Origin: JAWVYT01 sp964605205
Lineage (GTDB): Bacteria; Gemmatimonadota; Gemmatimonadetes; Longimicrobiales; RSA9
DNA: 24,851 bases
Direction: 5' to 3'
NCBI GenBank assembly: GCA_964605205.1
Contig: CAZSBL010000038.1
Coordinates: forward strand, 1-24,851
In this document: piece after piece, positions 14,080 through 21,253 of the stretch
Layout of the letters: every line of letters begins with the position of its first letter
How positions within the stretch are numbered: position 1 is the first letter of the stretch
The notes under the pieces: generated by a model
Told to the model about the DNA's origin: nothing
What the model saw: only the letters and a program-made list of their open reading frames with translations
Databases searched by the model: none
Translations under genes and position numbers: made by a program

Positions 14080-16692
14080 ATGGAGACATTGCTCGCGAAC
14101 GGAAGCTACGCCCAGAGCGGCTACGGTCTGGCCATGGCCATCGTCGCCGCCGTGTCACTGGCCGTAGGGCTGTGGGTCGTGGCCCGGGAGCGGGCCCGGC
14201 GGATCAGTCTCCTGCTGCTGGCCGGATCCACGGCCATCGCGGTCTACCTGCTCGCCTTCTCGTTCCTGGTCCGGGCCACCGACGCGACCGCGGCCCACCG
14301 GTGGGCGCACGTGGCTTATCTGGGGATCCCGCTGATCGTGCCCGCCCTCTACCACTTCAGCATCGACCTGTTGGGGCTGACACCCCGCCGCAGGAACCTG
14401 ATCGGCGCGGCGTGGGCGGTCGGGTTCGTCTACCTGATCCTGGCCCAGACCACGGAGCTGCTGATCCCGGGCGTCATGGAGACACGGTGGGGGTACTACA
14501 CCGACCTCACCGCCTGGAATCTCCCGTTCCTGGCGTGGTCGGTGCTCCTGCTGGGAGTGGTGCTGCGCGACTACTGGAACGCCTACGCCCTGGCGAACCC
14601 GGTCCAGCGGGCGCGGATCCGGTGGCTGGCCATCCCGCTCCTGATGGCCTCGTTCGGGTTCGCGGACTACCTGCCGTCGCTCGGTGTGGAGCTGCGTCCG
14701 GTCGGCTTCGCCTTCCTGGCCGCCTTCCCCCTGGCCGCCGGGTGGGTGGTGGGCCGTTACCACCTTCCGGACCTGACGCCGGCCTTTGCCGCGGATCAGA
14801 TCCTCCGCACCATGGCCGAGCCGATCCTCGTGGTCGACCAGTCCGGACGGGTCTCCATCACGAACCCGGCGGCCGCCGGGCTCCTCGGCTGGTCTCGGGA
14901 GGAGATGGAGGGCCGGTCGCTGGCCGTGCTCCTGGGAACGGAGACGGCCCGGCGGCTCACGGGCGAGACGGTCCACGGCCTGGAGCTCGACCTCCAGGCC
15001 CGGACCGGGGAGCCCATCGCCGTATCGATCTCCACCAGCGAACTGAAGACGAACGACCGCGTGGTCGGAACCGTGATCGTGGCCAGCGACATCCGGGAGC
15101 AGCGGCGGTCGGCCCGGGAGTTGGAGCGGCGGGAGCAGTACTTCCGGGCGTTGATCGAGAACGCCCGGGACATCATCACCGTCCTGGACGCCCGGGGCCG
15201 GATCCTCTACCAGAGCCCGTCCCACGCCCGGGTCCTCGGCACGGAGCCCGGGAAGCGAGTGGGCAAGGACGTCTTTGCCCGGGTCCACCCGGATGACAGG
15301 GCGCGCGTGCGTGAGTGCCTAGCCCGGCTCGCGGCCGAGCCGGGCGGCACGGCGCAGATGGAGATCCGGATCCGCCACGAGAACGGCGAGTACCGGGTCA
15401 TTGACGCCCGTGCCCAGAACCTCCTGCACGATCCGGCGGTGCGCGGGATCGTGGTGAACGGCCGGGACATCACGGAGGAGCGGGCCCTCGCCCATCGGCT
15501 GCAGCGGGCGCAGAAACTGGAGGCCATCGGCCGACTGGCCGGCGGGATCGCCCACGACTTCAACAACATCCTGACCACCATCCAGGGGGCCGTGTCCCTC
15601 CTGCGCCACGAGCTGCCCCCCGGTACGGACGCCGGCGAGGAGCTCGAGACCATCCGGGCCGGTGCCGAGCGGGCGAGTCGCCTGACGAACCAGCTCCTGG
15701 CTTTCGGCCGCCGCCAGATGGTCCGCCCCGAGACCCTCGATCTGAACACGCTCCTCCGAGACCTGCGATCCGGGCTCGAGAAGGTGATCGGGTCGGGACG
15801 GGAACTGGACCTCGACGTCGCCGACGAGGCGAGTCCGGTGCGGATCGACCGCAGCCAGCTGGAGCAGGCGCTGCTGGATCTCGTGATCCACGCCCGCGAC
15901 GCCACCGAAGCGGACGGGCACCTGGGGATCACCACGGCCAACGTGCGGCGAGACCCGGTGCCGTCCGATACCGATCCGGCACCGGAGGCCGGTCCGGCAC
16001 CGGGGGCCGGGCCCGTACCCGGGCGGTATGTCCGGGTCACCATCCGGCATGATGGTCGGGGTATGGACGAGGAAGTCCTCGAGCGGGTCTTCGAGCCGTT
16101 CTTCGACGCCACGGACGCGGGGCCGGGCGACGGGCTCGGGCTCGCCTCCGCCTACGGTGTTGTGCGCCAGGCTGGGGGCCATATCGAAGCGGAAAGCCGA
16201 CCCGGCGCCGGGACCACCTTCACCCTCTGGCTGCCCCGGGCTGAGAAGACCGGCGACGAGGGTGACCGGGAACCGGTGGACACCGACATGGACACGCCGC
16301 CGGAGAGGCTCCACCGTGGCCGGATCCTGGTGGTCGAGGACGAGGCGCCGGTCCGGCGCCTGATCCGGAAAGTCCTGGAGCGCGAGGGCTACCGGGTGCT
16401 CGAAGCCGAGGACGGGGAAACGGCGCTGGAGCGGGCCTCCCACCACCGGGGCGAGATCGGACTCCTGATTGCGGACCTGGTGATGCCCGGGATGTCGGGG
16501 CGGACGGTGGCCGAGCGTCTCGGCGCGCAGGAGCCCGACATGGGGACGATCCTGATCTCCGGCTACACCGCCGATGATATCATCCGCACCGGCATCGCCG
16601 CCGGCGACTATGTCTTCATCCCCAAGCCCTTCAGCCCCGAGGAGCTGGTCGGCCGGGTGGCCGAAGTGCTCCGCGCCCGATCAACGGGGTAG
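14080..16692 (+). CDS. 7TM-PAS-PAS hybrid histidine kinase with degenerate ATP-binding motifs
   Basis: Large sensor of 870 residues. Seven membrane helices span about 16-225, resembling the 7TM histidine-kinase N-terminal region, followed by PAS (236-340), PAS (350-468), HisKA with AHDFNN (H492), an HATPase-like domain (575-720) and a receiver (748-866; phospho-acceptor D799 in IADLVMPG, S827, K849). The HATPase domain departs from its family. The N-box reads LLDLVIHARDA, with both usual Asn replaced (D599, H604). G1 reads HDGRGM, with His at the usual adenine-binding Asp. G2 reads GDGLGL. ATP binding or hydrolysis may be impaired, so it might act as a phosphatase, a scaffold or a partner of another kinase. 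An acidic/Pro linker (629-648) is inserted nearby. The ATG at 14080 follows AAGGAAG. An upstream frame from 13954 lacks a ribosome-binding site and family resemblance. Confidence 0.9.
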   Translation: METLLANGSYAQSGYGLAMAIVAAVSLAVGLWVVARERARRISLLLLAGSTAIAVYLLAFSFLVRATDATAAHRWAHVAYLGIPLIVPALYHFSIDLLGLTPRRRNLIGAAWAVGFVYLILAQTTELLIPGVMETRWGYYTDLTAWNLPFLAWSVLLLGVVLRDYWNAYALANPVQRARIRWLAIPLLMASFGFADYLPSLGVELRPVGFAFLAAFPLAAGWVVGRYHLPDLTPAFAADQILRTMAEPILVVDQSGRVSITNPAAAGLLGWSREEMEGRSLAVLLGTETARRLTGETVHGLELDLQARTGEPIAVSISTSELKTNDRVVGTVIVASDIREQRRSARELERREQYFRALIENARDIITVLDARGRILYQSPSHARVLGTEPGKRVGKDVFARVHPDDRARVRECLARLAAEPGGTAQMEIRIRHENGEYRVIDARAQNLLHDPAVRGIVVNGRDITEERALAHRLQRAQKLEAIGRLAGGIAHDFNNILTTIQGAVSLLRHELPPGTDAGEELETIRAGAERASRLTNQLLAFGRRQMVRPETLDLNTLLRDLRSGLEKVIGSGRELDLDVADEASPVRIDRSQLEQALLDLVIHARDATEADGHLGITTANVRRDPVPSDTDPAPEAGPAPGAGPVPGRYVRVTIRHDGRGMDEEVLERVFEPFFDATDAGPGDGLGLASAYGVVRQAGGHIEAESRPGAGTTFTLWLPRAEKTGDEGDREPVDTDMDTPPERLHRGRILVVEDEAPVRRLIRKVLEREGYRVLEAEDGETALERASHHRGEIGLLIADLVMPGMSGRTVAERLGAQEPDMGTILISGYTADDIIRTGIAAGDYVFIPKPFSPEELVGRVAEVLRARSTG

Positions 16693-16780
16693 GTGCCGGG
16701 CTATCCCCGACGGCCAGCGCCCAGAGCCGGCAGCCACGGATGGCAGCCAAGGGTGGCAGGCAGGACCGGCGCATCGTCAG

Positions 16781-16818
16781 CCGCGGGGGCGCGGAGTACG
16801 CGAGGAGCCGTTTTTTTT
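16781..16818 (+). terminator. Candidate terminator with T8 tract, overlapping a CGCGGAG repeat
   Basis: About 90 bp after the kinase stop, a GC-rich segment that can form a CGCG/CGCG stem (near 16790-16803) enclosed by GGC/GCC is followed by eight T residues (16811-16818), the only such T-run nearby. The same segment resembles the CGCGGAG intergenic repeat. Bases 16693-16780 hold nothing I can name. Confidence 0.35.
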
Positions 16819-16900
16819 GGTTGATCCGGCGAGGTCGGGTTCGCGGCGCGAGGCCCCGAGCTCGCGGCGGAGGCAGGCTTTCCGGTTCGAGAGCCTTGCC

Positions 16901-16990
16901 TTACCGCGAACTCCGCGGCTCGCCCCGACTCCGAATCCACCGGACAAACCCCGATCGGTTCTCCGCGCACGCTCCGCGTCTCCGCGGTTG
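16901..16990 (-). repeat. CGCGGAG-type intergenic repeat, two minus-strand blocks
   Basis: Read on the minus strand, CCGCGGAGACGCGGAGCG and GCGCGGAGAA (16990 to 16959) begin within five bases of the S9 peptidase stop. A second block, CCGCGGAGTTCGCGGTAA, lies at 16918 to 16901. The pair matches, in order and orientation relative to its gene, the repeat following the stop at 23515. The rest of 16819-16900 is GC-rich and featureless. Confidence 0.5.
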
Positions 16991-16992
16991 AA

Positions 16993-19900
16993 CTACTGGC
17001 CCGACTCCTCCACCAGCTCCAGTCCGAGCGTCTCCCCCTTCTCGGTGGCCGGGATCCCCTCCTCCAGCCAGACCGGGGCCGGCGCGCCCTTCAGGAAATG
17101 GTCGAAGAACTGCTGCATGCGGACGTTCCAGTCCCGCATGTTCGCCTCGGTGATCGGCCAGTGGGGCTGCTCGTTGTAGACGATCATCCACGCCGGCTTG
17201 TCCAGGCGCCGGAGCCCGACGAAGAGCTCGATCCCCTGGTACCACGGCACCGCCCCGTCCTCATCGTTGTGCATGATCAGGAGCGGCGTCTCCACCTTGT
17301 CCAGGAAGAACTGCGGGCTGTTCTCGATATAGCGGAGCCGGTTGTCCCACAGGCTCTCACCAATCCGGCTCTGGGTCCGCTCGTACTGGAACATCCGGCT
17401 CATCCCGCTGCCCCAGCGGATCCCGCCGTAGGCGCTGGTCATGTTCGAGACCGGTGCGCCGGCCTCCGCCGCCTTGAAGAAGTCGGTCTGGGTGACCATG
17501 TACGCGATCTGGTAGCCGCCCCAGCTGTGACCCTGGACACCCACGTTGTCCTCATCCACCCACGACTCCTCCGCCAGCATGAGCACGCCTGGCATCACGC
17601 TCTCCATGGCGCTCTCGCCGGGGAACCCGTCCTTGTAGACGATGTCCGGGATGAACACCAGGTAGCCACGGCTCGCGTAGAACGTGGGCCGGATCACCGA
17701 CCGGTGGGGTTCCGGCGGTGAATGGGCGTAGAGGTTGTCGCTGTTCTTCTCGTAGAAGTACACCATCATCGGGTACTCCTGCGACGCGTCGAAGTTCTCC
17801 GGCCTGTAGAGCAGCCCCTGGAGCGGCTCGCCGTTGGCGCTCAACCACTCCACCAGCTCCACGGTGGCCCAGTTGTACTCGCTCTGCTGCGGGTTGGCGT
17901 GGCTGATCTTCCGGGCGCCCTCGAAGTCGGTGTCGGCCACCCACAGGTCCGGGAACTCCTGCACGTCCTGACGCGTGTAGAGCAGCACGTCCCCGTCCTC
18001 GGCCCGGTTCAGGCTGCCGAACCGCTTCGGCGCCCAGAGCAGGCGCGTGGGCTCGGCACGGCCCTCGACCCGGTCTTCGTAGAACCCGGCCTCCTTGGTG
18101 TAGACATGGAACGCCGAAAGCAGCATCGGGGCGTCCGGATCGATGAACCGCTGGTCGCGGTCGAGGCGGACGTAGCGGAGCCGGACGTCGTTCTCCCGGC
18201 CCCACGCCTCCGTGATGCGACGGGGCGCGTCCCGGCCGTCGGGGTCCACCGCCCAGATGTCGAACCGGTCGTAGATCAGGAGCGTCTCGTCGCCCTCGGT
18301 CCACCCGGCCGACCCGTGGGGGTACGGCGCCATCGGGTGGTCATCGGTCTCGTCCCAGACGGGCACGTCGATCCCGGCGGAGACGTTCACCGGCTCATCG
18401 TCATCGGTCTCCATGGCGAACCACGCCCGGTCGTCGTAGTCGTACCAGGCGAAGTAGTCTGCGTCGGGGGAGAGGTGGCCCCACGCGATCCGCTCCTCCT
18501 CCAGCACCATCCGTCGCTCGCCGGTGTTCACGTCCACCAGCCACACGTCGCTGTAGCCGGGGCTCTCGATCCCCACCAGGTAGAGGTACTTCACGTTCGT
18601 CTCGGCCAGCGCCACGTCGGCGTCGCCCTCGGACCCGACGTCCACGCTCGGCATGTCCTCGTTGGCCAACTGCACCACCCGGTTCCGCCGGTCGAGGTGC
18701 GCCACCGCTTCGAACGTGCGCCGCCGCTCCCGGTCGGCCTGCAGCTTCTGCATCGGCTGGAGCAGGTCGTCCTGCCAGTGCCAGACGTCGAGGTTGACCT
18801 TCTCCTCGTCCAGCAGCTCCTCCTCGTCATCGCCCTCCGGCTCCGGCCGGGGCGCCGTGCCGAAGAAGAGCCGATCGCCGCTCTCGCTGAACCGCAGGCT
18901 GCCGTGCTCGCTCACCCACCAGCCGTCCGGGACGCCGGCGGTCTCCGAGCTCGCGATGGCCTCCGCCTGCCGGCCGTCCCGCGACGCGTACAGCACGTAC
19001 TCCGGCTGGTCGGCCGTGAAGGTGTCCCGGTCACTCAGGAACGCCACCCGGCGCCCGTCCTCGCTCAGCGTCAGCTCCTCGTACAGCCCCTCGCCCATCA
19101 TGAGCGCGCCGGCCGCGCCCGACTCCGTCATCACCACGAACACGCCATCGGCCGTGCCGTCCTCGCTCGACGCCGTGTAGGCGACCCGGGCGCCGTCCTC
19201 GCTCACGGCGAAGTCCACCACCTGGTCGAACCGGTACTCCGTCCCGCTCTCAAGCCCCCGGATCACCAGCGTATGGGCGTCCGGCTTGTCGCGATGCTCC
19301 TCTTCCTCCTCGGCGGGCTCCTCGGCGGGCTCCTCGGCGGGCTCCTCCGCGGGCTCCTCGGCTTCTTCCGCCTCCTCCGCGCTCTCCTCTGNNNNNNNNN
19401 NNNNNNNNNNNNNNNNNNNNNNNNNNNNNNNNNNNNNNNNNNNNNNNNNNNNNNNNNNNNNNNNNNNNNNNNNNNNNNNNNNNNNNNNNNNGCGGGCTCC
19501 TCCGCGGGCTCCTCGGCTTCTTCCGCCTCCTCCGCGCTCTCCTCTGCGTCCTCCGCGCTGATCAGATAAGCGACGACGCCCCCGGACTCCTCCGGCAGCG
19601 TCCAACGCTGCACCCCCGGCACCCGCGTCACCTCGCCGGTGGCGAGGTCCAGGATACCCAGCGTGTCCTCCGGCATGTCTGACCGCTTCGTGTCCGCCAG
19701 CCGGAGCGTGCGCACGCTGTCGTATGCCGGCTCGATGGTGAATACGGCGAAGCGGGCGTCCGGGCTGAACCGGGCGTCGGTGGCCCGGGCGATCCGGTGC
19801 TCCGTGCCCTCCGGTCGCTTCACCACCAGCTCGGCGTCTCCACGCCGGACGGTGAGGTTGTAGAGGACCCACTGCCCGTCCTTCGAGATCTCCTCGTCCT

Positions 19901-20036
19901 CGATGGACTTCCAGAGGTCGTAGGCGTCGTGGTCCAGGACCTTCTGCTGGGCCGTGGCCGGGACGGCCAGGCCGAGCAGCAGCGCGCAGACCAGCGTCCA
20001 GGGCGTCGTTCGGGCGATAGCCTTCATGGTTCCCAT
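16993..20036 (-). CDS. Secreted S9 (prolyl oligopeptidase family) peptidase, interrupted by assembly gap
   Basis: Exported serine peptidase of the S9 family, likely degrading peptides in the periplasm. The start at 20036 gives a signal peptide (about 1-30, hydrophobic core WTLVCALLLGLAV, then ATAQQ); an ATG at 20027 is equally possible. A long beta-propeller region follows, then an alpha/beta hydrolase with the catalytic triad Ser in GHSWGG, Asp in HNDEDGAVP and His in EQPHWP. Between signal peptide and main propeller is an acidic linker of AEEP repeats, broken at 19392-19491 by 100 N. As given, the two sides are in different frames. If the 100 N and one copy of the flanking 55-bp duplication are removed (155 bp), a single frame of 962 residues results. 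The triad is then S786, D875, H907. I treat it as one intact gene. SURF1 lies upstream on the same strand. Confidence 0.88.
19337..19546. other. Assembly gap (100 N) flanked by an exact 55-bp duplication
   Basis: Bases 19337-19391 and 19492-19546 are identical over 55 bp and flank 100 N (19392-19491). The sequence codes for the acidic AEEP-repeat linker. A gap of exactly 100 N is a common scaffolding placeholder. A 55-bp shared end equals the last default k-mer of a widely used metagenome assembler, so the two contigs probably overlap. True repeat length in the gene is unresolved. Confidence 0.9.
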
Positions 20037-20105
20037 GGGTTCTCGTGGCTCTTTCGCCGGGCGGCTCCACCGGCCGGCGGCGGGTTGTGCGGTGGGGAAA
20101 GTGTG

Positions 20106-20139
20106 CGGGCCCGGCCGGCCGGTCAACCGACCGGGCCCG
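20106..20139. other. GC-rich hairpin between SURF1 and the S9 peptidase
   Basis: CGGGCCCGG (20106-20114) pairs exactly with CCGGGCCCG (20131-20139) around a 16-nt GC-rich loop. It sits 70 bp upstream of the peptidase start and about 150 bp beyond the SURF1 stop, on their shared minus strand. It may terminate SURF1 transcription or act in the peptidase leader; no U-tract follows. The rest of 20037-20285 shows nothing recognisable. Confidence 0.45.
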
Positions 20140-20285
20140 TGGGCACGGCGCTGGAAGAGGAGTCCGAGGCGGATCCGGAGGGCGGGCTCGCCGCCGCCGA
20201 CGGTGGGTAGCGGGGGATGGCGTACACGGTATCGTGGCAGCGCGGCGGAAGTTCCCGCCACGGGCTGCGGCCCGCAGCGCCGAGG

Positions 20286-21101
20286 TCAGCGGACGTCGGG
20301 TTCCTCGACCGGCGGAGGGTCGCCGTCGGTGGTGCGTCCGGTGCCCTGGACCAGCAGCACCGTCCAGCCCACCAGGAACACCGCCGCGAAGCTGAACCAC
20401 TGGATGGCGTACGAGAGGTGGGGGCCGGGGTCAAGGCTCGGTGGGTCCAGCGGGATCGGAGCCGCCCCGGTCGCTCCGCCGCTCCCCCCGGTCTCCCCTC
20501 CGTCCCCGGTCCCGCCATCCTCCCCGGGCTCGCCCGTCTCCACCCGCGAGGTGGCCACCAGGTAGAGGGGAGAGACCGGGTAGCGGTACTGGGCCCGGAT
20601 CCCGTCGCCGTCGAACCGGAACCAGGTCTCCCGGAAGCCCTCCGGGGCGACGTCCACGTCCACGTCGGGGAACGGGAGCAGCACGCCCTCAACCCTGACG
20701 GTGCCATCGAGCCGCACGGCGTCCAGGTCCGCGGTCGCGGCGTCCGGTGAGGGGAGCCAGCCCCGGTTCACCAGCACCGCCCCGCCGCCGATTCGAACGG
20801 GGGAGACGACGTGCACGCCGGGTGCGCCGTTGAGGCTCCGGCCGGCGAGGATGAGGGCGCGATCGTCGTCGATGGCGCCTTCGAGCCGTGCCCGCCGGTA
20901 TGCGAGCCCCGTGGTGTCCCGGGGCGCCCGGGTCAGGGCGACGGGCTCCGCTTCCAGACGCTCGGCGATGGCGGCGTTCCGGGTTTGACGCTCCTCCAGC
21001 CGGTCGAGCTGCCAGATCCCGAGCCGGATGCACACCCCGGCCACCAGGAGGACGGCCACGGTCCCGAGTACGCCCCGGCGGGTCAGGTCGAGTGGTCGCA
21101 T
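20286..21101 (-). CDS. SURF1-family cytochrome oxidase assembly protein
   Basis: Inner-membrane protein of 271 residues that helps assemble heme-copper cytochrome c oxidase. SURF1 hallmarks are present: first membrane helix (about 11-28) running into GIWQLDRLEER (28-38), a periplasmic domain with LVNRGWLPSP (110-119), and the second helix entered by PHLSYAIQWFSFAAVF (227-242). Before helix two there is a Gly/Glu/Thr-rich insert (about 188-214), not a usual part of the family and probably a flexible loop. The C-terminal tail is acidic and Pro-rich. The ATG at 21101 directly precedes the first helix with GGAGA 8 nt upstream; longer in-frame starts add a Pro/Gly-rich tail. No oxidase subunits lie alongside. 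The gene is divergent from the DUF5916 gene, with paired C8 tracts between. Confidence 0.88.
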   Translation of the reverse strand: MRPLDLTRRGVLGTVAVLLVAGVCIRLGIWQLDRLEERQTRNAAIAERLEAEPVALTRAPRDTTGLAYRRARLEGAIDDDRALILAGRSLNGAPGVHVVSPVRIGGGAVLVNRGWLPSPDAATADLDAVRLDGTVRVEGVLLPFPDVDVDVAPEGFRETWFRFDGDGIRAQYRYPVSPLYLVATSRVETGEPGEDGGTGDGGETGGSGGATGAAPIPLDPPSLDPGPHLSYAIQWFSFAAVFLVGWTVLLVQGTGRTTDGDPPPVEEPDVR

Positions 21102-21136
21102 GCCTGAAGTCTCCGGCAACCGGCCTGGATGCGCCA

Positions 21137-21153
21137 CCCCCCCCACCCCCCCC
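21137..21153. repeat. Paired homopolymer tract C8-A-C8 in a divergent promoter region
   Basis: Two runs of eight C, separated by one A, lie 36-52 bp upstream of the SURF1 start and about 100 bp upstream of the DUF5916 gene. On the minus strand this is G8TG8, long enough to slip during replication or to form a G-quadruplex. The rest of 21102-21253 shows no clear promoter hexamers. Confidence 0.6.
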
Positions 21154-21253
21154 GGGCACCCGATGAAACAGAGCCCCGGGGACCCTCGTAGGGCCGGGTG
21201 CACCGCGGGAGGCCTCCACGACGGAGGCGACGCTCAACGAGACAAGGTAGACG

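Noticed and set aside
16993..20036. S9 peptidase as a frameshifted pseudogene.
   Set aside because: The frame change coincides with the N gap and a 55-bp duplication. Collapsing these gives an uninterrupted 962-residue protein with a complete catalytic triad.
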